64,000 nucleotides of DNA from Achatina immaculata (lineage: Eukaryota > Mollusca > Gastropoda > Stylommatophora > Achatinidae). Within the stretch, counting starts at the first letter, position 1, and each line of letters begins with the position of its first letter. Below the pieces are notes generated by a model. That model made no database searches, was not told where the DNA came from, and saw only the letters and a list, made by a program, of their open reading frames with translations. The stretch is taken from the NCBI GenBank assembly GCA_009760885.1, contig CM019713.1:27686927-27750926 (forward strand), given 5' to 3'. Below are positions 24,355 through 35,474 of the stretch, piece after piece. The translations under genes were made by a program, and so were the position numbers.

Positions 24355-25690
24355 AGAACAGTAATATCAACAACATAAATATCAGCAATAGAGCAACAGT
24401 AATATCAACAACATGAATACCAGCAATAGAGCAAAAGTAATATCAACAACATGAATATCAGCATTAGAACAACAGTAATAACAACAACATGAATATCAGC
24501 AATAGAACAACAGTAATATCAACAACATGAATACCAGCATTAAAACAACAGTAATATCAACAACATGAATACCAGAAATAGAGCAAAAGTAATATAAACA
24601 TCATGAATACCAGCAATAGAACAACAGTAATATCAACAACATGAATACCAGCATTAGAACAGCAGTAATATCAACAACATGAATACCAGCAATAGAGCAA
24701 AAGTAATATCAACACCATGAATACCAGCAATAGAACAACAGCAATATCAACAACGTTAATACCAGCAATAGAACAACAGCAATATCAACAACGTTAATAC
24801 CAGCAATAGAACAACAGCAATATCAACAACATGAATACCAGCAATAGAACAAAAGTAATATCAACACCATGAATACCAGCAATAGAACAACAGCAGTATC
24901 AACAACGTTAATACCAGCAATAGAACAACAGCAATATCAACAACGTTAATACCAGCAATAGAACAACAGCAATATCAACAACGTTAATACCAGCAATAGA
25001 ACAACAGTAATATCAACAACATGAATACCAGCAATAGAGCAAAAGTAATATCAACACCATGAATACCATCAATAGAACAACAGCAATATCAACAACGTTA
25101 ATACCAGCAATAGAACAACAGCAATATCAACAACGTTAATACCAGCAATAGAACAGCAGTAATATCAACAACATGAATACTAGTAATAGAACAACAGTAA
25201 TAGCAACAACATGAATATCAGCAATAGAACAACAGTAATATCAACAACATTAATACCACCAATAGATCAATAGTAATATCAACAACATGAATACCAGCAA
25301 CAGAACAACAGTAATATCAACAACATGAATACCAGCAACAGAACAAAAGTAATATCAACAACATGAATATCAGCAATAGAACAACAGTAATATCAACAAC
25401 ATGAATACCAGCAATAGAACAACAGTAATATCAACAACATTAATACCACCAATAGAGCAATAGTAATATCAACAACATGAATACCAGCAACAGAACAACA
25501 GTAATATCAACAACATGAATACCAGCAACAGAACAAAAGTAATATCAACAACATGAATACCAGCAACAGAACAAAAGTAATATCAACAACATGAATACCA
25601 GCAATAGAATAACAGTAATATCAACAACATGAATACCAGCAATAGAACAACAGTAATATCAACAACATGAATACCAGCAATAAAACAACG
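24355..25690. repeat. 38-bp minisatellite, about 35 copies
   Basis: The unit is CAACAGTAATATCAACAACA plus TGAATACCAGCAATAGAA. Variants such as ACGTTAAT for ACATGAAT cluster in the middle (about 24750-25150), which points to local block amplification. The array ends in (AATAAT)n at about 25700-25735. Confidence 0.95.
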
Positions 25691-25735
25691 ATAATAAATC
25701 AGCAATAATAAAAATAATAATAATAATAATAATAA

Positions 25736-26743
25736 CAATAATAACACTAACAACAACATCATCACAGCTACAATCTTCTGGAGATAACTGTCTTTCTGGT
25801 CAGCTTCCCACATTTCTGCTCTCCTTTTCGAACTGGGAAGACTGTTAGAGAAAACAAAAGAGGATAATGGTTTTGATGACGACGATGATAATGGTAATGA
25901 TGCGTCAAACGAAAAATTACTCGTACCTTTCATATTACTTGGAAACCACTAGTTTTGCTCTGTATTTAGAAGCAGAATTTCTAAGTGAGTTTCCGCTGGA
26001 GCAGCTATACGACCTTTCCTTTCATATAATATAAATCGTCACCGTTATCATCTTTACCATCAGCTATTTCATCTACCGTCGTTAATCATTTCTTGCCTTA
26101 GGAAGAAAGAAAAAGCCCCCACCTATCTTTGGGTTAGTGAGAACCATTGTCTGCCATACAGGAAATCACTCGATAACAAACAAGAGCTACCATCAAGTGG
26201 GGGGACGTATATTCTCACACATTGGCCCCTCGGGTGATATAGGAGGCTGTTCTCGGCCCAGAAAAATGGGAAATTTGCGTGCTCCCAGCGGAAGTGAGAA
26301 AGCGAGATGACGGTGGAGTGTGAACTAACCAAAAGCTACACCACTCCCAGACACACACGACTCTGCTGTAGCTTAGGGATACTAGATTAGTTCTGTTCCT
26401 GTCAATTTTTTTAAAGACATCTCCCTGTGTTGATAAGTTCTCTGGTGCTCAGAATTCCACAGTTACTTCAGCAATTATTTCTCTGAGATGTTAGCTACTG
26501 TTTCCTCTCTTTTTTTAAATGCTGTTATAGTTTTCATTTGTTTCCACGTACGTTATATAAGCTGTTGTTTATCTGCCATCTTTCATCCTTATGGCATACA
26601 CATTATGGGATGATTTTCTCATATCCAGCCTGAGAGAAATGTCGTTGTCTTGACAAGATTCTTGCTTCTCCGAGTAATGGTATCTGCAGACAGTCTTCTT
26701 TTGCTGTTCATTCCTGCTTTAAGAGGTGGCAACCAAAACCGAG
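25736..26743. other. No supported gene
   Basis: ORFs here are short and without motif. Nothing recognised. Confidence 0.5.
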
Positions 26744-26811
26744 TCCACCTCCCACATACAGCCTGCCTGTTAAAGTGTCCACCTCCCACATACAGCCTGC
26801 CTGTTAAAGTA
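26744..26811. repeat. About 34-bp direct duplication
   Basis: CCACCTCCCACATACAGCCT plus GCCTGTTAAAGT is present twice in tandem. Confidence 0.9.
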
Positions 26812-26964
26812 ATAAAAGTTCACATTTTTGTAGGACATACCAAAGATAAAAATATGTAGAATATTTTAAAAAATAACACAAAGTCTGTGTTGCTTGTCAT
26901 AAGGCAGTGTAACAGGAAAATGAAAATGAACGAAGAACGTATTGTATGCAATTATAGAGGTAGG

Positions 26965-27243
26965 GTAAAGGTAAAGTCTAGGTCTCCATGTCATTAAGGC
27001 ACATTGGGGATACGGTGTTAGGCCCGTATTTTCCATGACCTTCGGCACAAGAAAGTATGAAGTGGTCAGTATCACACCTGGCCGTCTTTACCTTCCCAGA
27101 TTTCTCTGTCACCCACTTGTACAGGCTGGGTGGACCCCGGGGGCCTTTCTGGTGTGGTGGTGGCTGAAAAAAAGAAAGTATCCCCACTGCTGGGACTTGA
27201 ACCCGGATTAGCAGAACGAGCACTTAACCACTCAGCCAACTGG
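26965..27243 (-). mobile_element. tRNA-derived SINE, copy S1
   Basis: On the - strand the head contains TTGGCTGAGTGGTTAAGTGC (A-box TGGCTGAGTGG) and GGGTTCAAGTCCCAG (B-box GGTTCAAGTCC) with tRNA-like spacing. A body follows with GGGTCCACCCAGCC and GGAAAATACGGGCC, then ACACCGTATCCCCAATGTGC. The tail is TTTACC-type short repeats at about 26965-26980. The body matches the copy at 63534-63819 and, more weakly, the copy at 45885-46120. Presumed pol III-transcribed and mobilised in trans by a LINE. Confidence 0.82.
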
Positions 27244-27282
27244 GCAGTTTTGGAGGGCACTCATTTGCAAACACGGCCCAGT

Positions 27283-27480
27283 AGTGGTTTAGTGGCTAGT
27301 ACACTCGCCTGCCGACAAGAAGGTCCCTGGTTCGATTTCACATTGGGGAGTTTTTGTCAGGCCTGCAGACACCTCCAAAAATGTATTCTTAGGGTTGCCT
27401 GGGAAAAATAAAGACAGCAAGGACAGGTTCTGGCATTCCCCATGCTATATGGCCTAGAAATGTGAAGACACAAGGACTTG
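27283..27480 (+). mobile_element. tRNA-derived SINE head, second family, copy S4
   Basis: On the + strand TGGTTTAGTGGCTAGTACAC (A-box-like) and CCCTGGTTCGATTTCAC (B-box GGTTCGATTTC) have tRNA-like spacing. The body has no match in this window. It lies head to head with S1, about 40 bases apart. The 3' limit is a guess. Confidence 0.6.
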
Positions 27481-28740
27481 ACTCCTCTACAGCGACATAA
27501 CTAATTCATGTCATGAAGTACTTCTGTGGGAAAATAAATATTTTGAGTGTTGATGAATAAATAAGACATGTATCAACTGAAATGAATAAAAAAAAAGACA
27601 AGAAAAAAAATCTACCAGAACTTGAACTCGGATCACATACATAACAAGCATGACCTCTGCGACATCACCACAGTTATATGTATGTAACGATGTTACTGTG
27701 CTAACTATGCAGTCCTAATAACGTTACGAGTCGGATCCTGCGACCTGACACCCCCAAAAATGCCAGATACAAGGTTTATGCTGGTTAAAGTTAACAAGCT
27801 GGAATATGGCAGAGATAAATTGATGTTACAGTTTGTTAATATCCGAGAAGAACTGCTAAGCAAGGCCCTGTATCTCTCTAGGTTACTGGAAGCAGTAACT
27901 TACTCGGAGTGGCCATGGCAGGGAGCACTGTGGTAATCGAGATGTGCAAGGAAGCATTGCAGCTTTTTACTGTTTTTTTTTAGCTTCACTACAGGTTGAA
28001 GTTCCGGAGAGAGAGAGAGAGAGAGAGAGAGAGGCAGAGAGAGAGAGAGTGAGAGATTGAGAGAGTGAGAGAGAGAATGTCTGAAAGTTGATTTATTTAT
28101 TTAGTTATGGCTATCGCTTATCCAATAGATAGAGGAGAAAGAAAATATTAGGAACATTAGAGATAAGAATACAGCGAAGGGAACACAGATAAAACATGAT
28201 GTAGAAAAGAGGCTTTTTGTATGTGAAAAGCGTAAGCAAAAAATTATTTTAAAAAATGTGACACATCATTAGACATGTGACATATCATTAGACACGTGAC
28301 ACATCATTAGACATGTGACATATCATTGCTTCCAAAAATATACACATTTAGTGTTCACATGGGCATTGTGTATATTTAAAAATAAATCTAATACTCCTCT
28401 GCAAACCACGATACATCACACGTCACACTTTCAAGATTAGTAATCACATGTCAAATTTTCAAGATTAGTAATCACATGGATTAATATGAGGAGAAAACAA
28501 TCTCTTTAATGTGGATCTGTACAATTTTGACCATGAAAGTGCCACAAATGTGGCCTTGAAAAGCGACTAAAGTTTCTTCCAGGTATAAAAAAATGTTACA
28601 TCTTTTGTATTTTTTGTATGTAGATAAATGAACATTTTAATTTATTCAGGCCAAAGATTGTTCATCTTCCATTGATATATTTGATTACTTCTTTACATCG
28701 CATTTGGAAAATATGTCTTGTCTCTTGTCTTGTCTCCTCC
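27481..28740. other. Short repeats only
   Basis: Contains (GA)n at about 28008-28075, an 18-19-bp repeat GACACATCATTAGACATGT of four copies at about 28258-28328, and a 28-bp duplication (TTTCAAGATTAGTAATCACATG) at about 28428-28478. No gene is seen. Confidence 0.65.
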
Positions 28741-28741
28741 C

Positions 28742-28965
28742 TCATATACCTTTCAGAGTTGGTGGGACAAATAGACGTTTTGATGGGATTCGGCGATTTC
28801 CTTCATATAATGGGATATTTAATGCTTCTGTAATTTCCTCTCTCCATCTCCTGCATGGGCGACCTCTTCCTCTGTTACTTTCATATCTTAGTGTGGATGT
28901 TATCTGTGGTATACTGTCTGGTGGTAGCCGTGTAACGTGGCCAAATGGTTTTAACTGTACAGTAT
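28742..28965 (-). pseudogene. LINE C-terminal remnant
   Basis: The - strand ORF contains LKPFGHVTRLPPDSIPQI, RGRGRPCRRWREEI and EALNIPLYEGNR, then FVPPTLKGI. GHVxRLPPDxxPQ followed by GRGRPxRRW is a LINE C-terminal signature. Only this tail remains, and it does not match LINE-A, B or C. Confidence 0.7.
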
Positions 28966-29334
28966 TTGGGTAAAGATAGATAATTAATGAGATAATTGTG
29001 AAAGATTTGATTTTAAGGCTTATGGGGCCCAAAGGTTGCCAGTAATCTTGCTGTCAGATTATCTGCCTCTTTGATTTGAAACTCACTTTGCACGTTTTTT
29101 GGGTGCATCATGTTGAGAGCGGGTGAGAGAGAAATCCTGAGATTTCGAGACAGTCTGAGTTAGAATGTCGCGAGAGTGAGTAGTATTAGTTTTCGTGCTG
29201 TGCTTATAGTTAAACGGGAGTTGGGCATAAGGCCAACAGCCTTATCTTGAGACCCGTCTAGAGGCAAGATGGGGAATAAACAACACGTTACGGAAACTCG
29301 TAACAAAATCAATCGAGCATCAGGAATACCACAG

Positions 29335-29612
29335 AGAAGCAAAGCCTGTCTCATAGGTTATCAGAAACAGAAGATGGTCATATATTGGTCATGTGGTGAG
29401 AAGAAACAATCAGAGGATCCCCAAACAAGCTATCAAGTGGAACACAACAGGCCGAAGAAGAAGAGGCCGACCAAGTGAAACTCTAAAGAGAGGCCAGTTC
29501 AATGGGCGTAACATCCCTTGATGAGACTGAAAAACTCGCCGAAGACAAGAAATCTTGGCGAACTACCATGCGAGCCCTATGTGACGCTTAGCGGCACGGA
29601 AAGGATGTAAGA
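29335..29612 (+). pseudogene. LINE-B 3' fragment, copy B1
   Basis: Nucleotide-level homology with other LINE-B copies: AAAGAGAGGCCAGTTCAATG, then coding for VTSLDETEKLAEDKKSW and TTMRALCDA, ending TTAGCGGCACGGAAAGGATG plus TAAGATGTAAG. Frameshifts and stops are present in the upstream part (HILVMW-like for YxGHVM). Confidence 0.8.
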
Positions 29613-29924
29613 TGTAAGCTTATAGTTTAGTGTAGTTGTGGTATGAATGTACAGTAGATATACTGAGAGTTCATATGGCAGTGATCGTCTATTGACGAAG
29701 TGTAGCTGCCGGAATTATTCTTCACGTTGTTCCGAGTCTTGAGAGATATTACGTGCCACATATTTGTGAACACCATCCTCGTCGATCATCATCATGTTTC
29801 ATGCAATAAATGTTCTCAATGATTACAGAAGGAGTTCGTCTTATGGTGCTGTTGTGCTACATTTGAGTAAAGGAGTTCCTGTGTGTTATTTAGTCTGAAG
29901 AGAGTCTAATCTAAATAAAGGGAT

Positions 29925-30445
29925 GTAAGAGTGTAAATTAACTTTAGTAGATCTAGTCGTGTAAGACTGTAACTTAACTTTAGTAGATCTAGTCGTGTAA
30001 GCGTGTAACTTAACTTTAGTAGATCTAGTCATGTAAGAGTGTACCTTAACTTTAGTAGATCTAGTCATGTAAGACTGTAACTTAACTTTAGTAGATCTAG
30101 TCATGTAAGAGTGTAACTTAACTTTAGTAGATCTAGTCATGTAAGAGTGTAACTTAACTTTAGTAGATCTAGTCATGTAAGAGTGTAACTTAACTTTAGT
30201 AGATCTAGTCATGTAAGAGTGTAACTTAACTTTAGTAGATCTAGTCGTGTAAGAGTGTAACTTAACTTTAGTAGATCTAGCTGTGTAAGAGTGTAACTTA
30301 ACTTTAGTAGATCTAGCTGTGTAAGAGTGTAACTTAACTTTAGTAGATCTAGCTGTGTAAGAGTGTAACTTAACTTTAGTAGATCTAGCTGTGTAAGAGT
30401 GTAACTTAACTTTAGTAGATCTAGCTGTGTAAGAGTGTCTAATCT
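29925..30445. repeat. 36-bp minisatellite, about 14 copies
   Basis: The unit is TGTAAGAGTGTAACTTAACT plus TTAGTAGATCTAGTCA. A switch from AGTCATG to AGCTGTG variants near 30270 marks two sub-blocks. - strand ORFs are 12-residue repeats without other coding evidence. Confidence 0.95.
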
Positions 30446-31616
30446 ATTCAGGCGTGTGTATGAGTGTAACTTAATTAACTCGAGTAACTGTAGTATTTCA
30501 CAGGGATAAGAGAAGTAATTTAACAGCAATACTTAACAGCAGTAGTTGTCAGCTAGAAATAATTACTCACATTGTTACATATACCTGTAGTAACAGTATA
30601 CAGCAACAACATATATTCTGTTATATTGGTGCCTTTTCTATATCAGCTGGTGCTTGTGTTTAGCGTGAAAACAACATTCTGCAAAATCATTTGACTTGCT
30701 GTTTCTGGATTATGTTGTAATACTGGTGTTACTACAGCCTTTGCCCCGATGGTGTCATTTCTTTTCTGGTCTCTTCTTGTCACATTTAGTATTCTCCTTA
30801 AACATCTCTTTTCTGTCCTGATGATTTAGGGAAAAAAGTAATTTAGAAAATTTTGTGTAAACACTTAAAAGCCAGAAAGCAAAGTATCTTTTTAAAAAAA
30901 AGATTCCGGCACCAAGCGATGTTTTGTAACAACATATCGTTCCAAGAAATTCGATGAAAAACCTAACATCAATCATGACAAATCAGTATTTCACAAAAGA
31001 TCAAATCTGTAAAGAAATAAACGTGAAAACAAACTTGACTAACCAGATCAAAAACGGGTTGTAGGGAAGGGGGCTATAGTCATCTTGAAACAGACTCACA
31101 AAGTAGGTCATCAGGGGAGACCATAGACAGTCAAGACCGCGCTTTTCTTTGACGACCAGATTCGTTCTCTGTCTAGGAGGCGAAATCTTTCTGGCAAAAG
31201 TTGGAAATGAACAGTTATTAAGAGAAATAGGAATTGCCTGGTGTTATTTAAAACAAACAAACAATCAAACAAACAAACAAATAAACAAACAAAACAGAAA
31301 GACTGTTTGGGCCAATATTAAACACGAAAGGAAATGTCTAATGTCAAGTGAAAAAGAAGAATGCAAATACAAAGTGAAAAACATTATTGGTGGTTCATGA
31401 TCAAAGATGTATATTATTTGGAAAGGGGAGAGGAGGGGACGAACTAGCATATGGAAATTGAAGGGATGAAAAGAATTGTTGTTAAAAGATGTGTGTAAAA
31501 CAAGAGATGGAGAGACTGATCATGGATTCTTGTGTATAGTAAATAGAACACTGACAAGATCATGAGAGACACAAGAGATAATGTGGGTTCATAGAAGAGA
31601 CAAGATCAGTTAGTAG
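30446..31616. other. No supported gene
   Basis: An (AAAC)n run lies at about 31250-31290. Other ORFs are short and featureless. Confidence 0.5.
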
Positions 31617-32472
31617 TTCTTATATCCTTCCCGTGCCGTTAGACGTCACATAGGGCTCGCAAAGTAGTTCGCCAACTTTTCCTGTCCTCGGCGAGTCTCT
31701 CAACCTCATCAAAGGAGTTTATGCCTGTCAACTTGGCCTCTCTTAATAATGTTCTCTTCAGAGTTTCACGCGGTCTGCCCCTTTTTCTTCGGCCTGCCGT
31801 GTTCCACCTGATAGCTTGTTTTGGGATTCTCTGCTCATTTCTTCTCATCAAGTGGCCAACATATGTCCATCTCCTTTCCCTGATCACCCGTGAGACTGGT
31901 TGTTGTTCAGTCATCTGTCTTATCTCTGCATTGTTCTTGAATTCATTCCACTTGATGCCGAGTATTTTCCTTAGGCATTTGTTTTCAAAAGAGTCTAATT
32001 TCTTTTCTATTTCTTTAGTTGTTTTCCAGCTTTCGCATGCATAAATGAGGGTGGATATTACATTTGAATTGAATAGTCTTAACTTGGTTTTTGTGCTTAT
32101 AACTTTTGAATTCCATATGTTCTCAAGATTCTTGAAGATTGATGCTGCTTTTGCAATTCTGATCCTAACTTCCTTTCTAGTGTCACCATCCTGGTCTATG
32201 TAGCTGCCAAGGTATGCAAATTGATTGACTTCTTCAATATCTGTCCCTTCTATGTGTATTTTTCCATTTTGATTGATGGGAATTTTCATTATTTTTGTTT
32301 TGTCCTTGTTAATTTCAAGTCCTATTTTGCTAGCCAGTGAAGATAGGCTATCTGTTTTTTCTTGCATGGAATTCACATTATTACTGATAAGAGTTATGTC
32401 ATCAGCAAAATCAAGATCTTCTAGTTGGGTCCCATGTACCCAGTCAATACCTGTGTTACCTGTTAGTAGTTA
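31617..32472 (-). pseudogene. LINE-B 3' fragment, copy B2 (long open C-terminus)
   Basis: The - strand frame is open over the RT catalytic box and the whole C-terminus: LEDLDFADDITLISNN, EVNQFAYLGSYIDQDGD, STLIYACESWKTTKE, KCLRKILGIKWNEF, RRWTYVGHLMRRNEQRIP, GRRKRGRPRETLKRTLL and LAEDRKSWRTTLRALCDV-stop (stop at 31639-31641). The 3' end is TAACGGCACGGGAAGGATAT plus AAGA. At 245 codons it is the best-preserved LINE-B C-terminus here. The 5' part is missing, so it cannot be autonomous. Confidence 0.88.
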
Positions 32473-32489
32473 GCCTTGCGTATTGTCAA

Positions 32490-32512
32490 AGATCATCATC
32501 ATCATCATCATC
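32490..32512. repeat. (CAT)n microsatellite
   Basis: About 7 CAT units beside the truncated end of LINE-B copy B2. Confidence 0.9.
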
Positions 32513-32714
32513 GTTTTTGTTCTGATTCCTATGATCATCCTCATCATCATCCTGATGTTGAACGCTTTTGAAATTTGTACTCGGTCTGTATCTTACCTTA
32601 TTCGCTGCCTATCTGCATGAAGACCAATAGAAGACTATACACTAAATCGTTTTAGTCAGCTTTTGTCTCCTCGTGAACAGACAAATTGTTAAGATATTCT
32701 AAGTGAAGAACTAA

Positions 32715-33322
32715 ATGTACTTATGTACAGTGTTTTGCCTTGTTTTATATATACTTATATACAGTGTTTTCCCTTGTTTTATATCTGCTTATATACAGTG
32801 TTTTCTCCTGTTTTATATCTGCTTATATACAGTGTTTTCTCTTGTTTTATATATACTTATATACAGTGTTTCCCCTGTTTTATATATACTTATATACAGT
32901 GTTTTCTCCTGTTTTATATATACTTATATACAGTGTTTTCCCTTGTTTTATATATTCTTATATACAGTGTTTTCTCCTGTTTTATATATACTTATATACA
33001 GTGTTTTCACTTGTTTTATATCTACTTATATACAGTGTGTTCCCCTGATTTTTATATACTTATATACAGTGTTTCCCTTCTTTTATATCTACTTATATAC
33101 AGTGTTTTCTCCTGTTTTATATCTACTTATATACAGTGTTTTTTCCTGTTTTATATCTACTTATATACAGTGTTTTCTCCTGTTTTATATCTACTTATAT
33201 ACAGTGTTTTCTCCTGTTTTATATCAACTTATATACAGTGTTTTCTCCTGTTTTATATCTACTTATATACAGTGTTTTCTCCTGTTTTATATCAACTTAT
33301 ATACAGTGTTTTCACCTGTTTT
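32715..33322. repeat. 34-bp minisatellite, left block, about 18 copies
   Basis: The unit is TGTTTTATATATACTTATAT plus ACAGTGTTTTCYCC. A 34-base period shifts frame each copy, so all three + frames stay open as Tyr/Phe/Ile/Cys-rich repeats. The left block is separated from the right block by a SINE-like insertion. Confidence 0.96.
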
Positions 33323-33704
33323 CTCTCTCTCTCTCTCTCTCTCTCTGAACCTTAAGTGCCCAGGGCACATGGGGCTTCCGCAAGGGTTTTCCACAAATGC
33401 CTGTCCTTCGCCTTTTTTTCTGCTCTTGCCCAGGTGAGCCCTCTATTGCTCAACATCCTTTCTGTTGTTCTTCTCCATGTCAGTCGGGCTGGGGACTTCC
33501 AGTGGCTGGCTTTCATCCACAACCTTCATGGGCTCAGTTTCCAGATACGCATTTCTCCTTCCACCTGCATTTGCTTTTTCCCTTGCTTCCGTTTCTGTAG
33601 GAGTCTGATAGTTTTTTTACCAGATAGGGTTGCTGGCCCTATGCTGAACCCTCCTTAGTCGCCTTTTACGATCATGCATGGTAGGGTACAGTGGTCCTAT
33701 TCTT
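33323..33704 (-). mobile_element. SINE-like chimeric element ending in the LINE-A 3' tail
   Basis: It is 382 bases long and flanked by the 14-bp direct repeat TTTTCACCTGTTTT (33309-33322 and 33705-33718), a target-site duplication. On the - strand it begins GAATAGGACCACTGTACCCT and contains a segment that can be read as PTETEAREKANAGGRRNA, then LETEPMKVVDESQPLEV. At about 33480 it switches to LINE-A 3' sequence (ATGGAGAAGAACAACAGAAAGG to CTTAAGGTTC) and a (GA)n tail. I see no clear A/B box, so a deletion derivative of LINE-A (5' part joined to 3' part) is as likely as a true SINE. Confidence 0.8.
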
Positions 33705-34575
33705 TTTTCACCTGTTTTATATATACTTATATACAGTGTTTTCTCCTGTTTTATAGCTACATATATACAGTGTTTTCTCCTGTTTTATATCTACTTATAT
33801 ACAATGTTTTCTCCTGTTTTATATATACTTATACACAGTGTTTTCCCCTGTTTTATATATACTTATATACAGCGTTTTCCCTTGTTTTATATATACTTAT
33901 ATACAGTGTTTTCCCCTGTTTTATATATACTTGTATACAGTGTTTTCCGCTGTTTTATATATACTTGTATACAGTGTTTTCCCCTGTTTTATGTATACTT
34001 ATATGCAGTGTTTTCCCCTGTTTTATGTATACTTATATGCAGTGTTTTCCCCTGTTTTATATATACTTATATACAGTGTTTTCCCTTGTTTTATATATAC
34101 TTATATACAGTGTTTTCCCCTGTTTTATATATACTTGTATACAGTGTTTTCCGCTGTTTTATATATACTTGTATACAGTGTTTTCCCCTGTTTTATGTAT
34201 ACTTATATGCAGTGTTTTCTCCTGTTTTTTGTATACGTATATACAGTGTTTTCCCCTGTTTTATATATACTTATATACAGTGTTTTCTCCTGTTTTATAT
34301 CTACTTATATACAGTGTTTTCCCCTGTTTTATATATACTTATATACAGTGTTTTCCCTTATTTTATATATACTTATATGCAGTGTTTTCCCCTGTTTTAT
34401 ATATACTTATATACAGTGTTTTCTTCTGTTTATATATACTTATATACAGTGTTTCCCCCTGTTTTATATATACTTATATACAGTGTTTTCCCTTGTTCTA
34501 TATATACTTATATACACTGTTTTCTTCTATTTTATATCTACTTATATACAATGTTTTCCCTGTTTTATATCCACA
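33705..34575. repeat. 34-bp minisatellite, right block, about 25 copies
   Basis: Same monomer as the left block, with local variants TGTATACTTATATGCAG and TATACTTGTATACAG repeated as blocks. The last partial unit (TGTTTTATATCCACAG) ends at the putative 3' splice site of the first exon of the host gene. Confidence 0.96.
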
Positions 34576-34576
34576 G

Positions 34577-34813
34577 TATAAGAAACGATGATCTAAAAGA
34601 AAATTATGGGCTGTTCCGCTTCATCGACGGCTGCTTCAACTCTGAGTGACACAGCATCATCAGCCAAGAATAACTTCCAGAAAGATCTTGGAAAGCGTCA
34701 GGCAGAAGCCTCGACTCGCAGCAGCAGCGACAGGGCAAAGAACTGGGCAGACGAGAGAAGAACGCTAGAACAAAGCAAGGCTGGAGAACCAAAGAACAAG
34801 GCGGTGCTCTCTG
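34577..34813 (+). CDS. Host gene, exon 1 (first coding exon; start codon 34606)
   Basis: The exon follows TATCCACAG (acceptor AG at 34575-34576). Bases 34577-34605 would be 5' UTR. ATG at 34606 starts MGCSASS, then a Ser/Thr/Ala-rich stretch and a charged segment (KDLGKRQAEASTRSSSDRAK, then NWADERRTLEQSK). Gly2 and Cys3 after Met are the classic setting for N-myristoylation and palmitoylation, so the product may attach to membranes. The proposed donor is CTCTG|GTATAG at 34814, a weak site. It leaves one base (phase 1) that joins exon 2 in frame; the only other nearby GT (34803) would give an immediate stop. If unspliced, the frame ends at a stop at 34834-34836 (76 residues). Exon reality is likely, the donor less so. 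No homologue is recognised. Confidence 0.55.
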
Positions 34814-34989
34814 GTATAGCAGAGTTTCTGGTTTAACTTGTTAATACTTCACCATTAGACCTTACATTCACAAGTTTATCTTGCAGGTTTAGTCACCTGT
34901 ATCTGCCTGACCGGACTCCTTTATTTGTTCTAACTTTGTGGCAGTGTTTTCAAGAGCTGTTATAATATTTCTTCCAAAAGAGCAAACGG

Positions 34990-35215
34990 TTGTGGAGAAT
35001 AAGGGGGTTAAGTGGTGTAGATGTTAGTGAGCTCGCCTTGCACTCGGAGGTCAGCGGTTCGGGTCCTGTCTGTCGCTCAGCTGTAAAAATGTGTGTACTT
35101 GTCAGTCTGAAACTGGGAAAGAACAGACGATCAGGCCTGGTTATGATTACTTCAGCCTTTAATATGCCATCAATTAAGGAAAAACTATCAGAACTAACAT
35201 CACGTCTTTGAAAGT
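34990..35215 (+). mobile_element. tRNA-derived SINE head, copy S5
   Basis: GGGGTTAAGTGGTGTAGATG, then GTGAGCTCGCCTTGCACTCG and GGTCAGCGGTTCGGGTCCTG resemble a tRNA with A-box-like and B-box (GGTTCGGGTCC) elements at normal spacing. The body (TGTGTGTACTTGTCAGTCTG) has no partner in the window. The 3' end is uncertain. It lies in intron 1. Confidence 0.6.
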
Positions 35216-35474
35216 CACTACAGCATGATAGAACTAGAGACATTACATTTGTTAAGCATGTTTGTCCATAGAGTCAACCCTAGAGATACACACTGTGTAT
35301 TCCTTATGAAAAATAAGCCAAATACAATGAGTAACAGAAAGATGGTACAAAAGATGCAGGTAAGCAGTGTATGAAGACCTTAGATAGAGACTGGATTTAT
35401 GAAAAAGCAGTATGTTGTAAATCTCGAAAATAAAAATATTCTGGATTAATTAGAACCGAAAGAGCCAAGAAGAG

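Noticed and set aside
27600..27680. Possible tRNA-like sequence on the - strand (GAGTTCAAGTTC B-box-like)
   Set aside because: No convincing A-box or cloverleaf arms could be traced by eye; too weak to list as an RNA gene or SINE.
32715..34649. Tyr/Phe/Cys-rich ORFs up to 323 codons in all three frames
   Set aside because: A 34-base period cycles the same residues through every frame, so openness is not evidence of coding.
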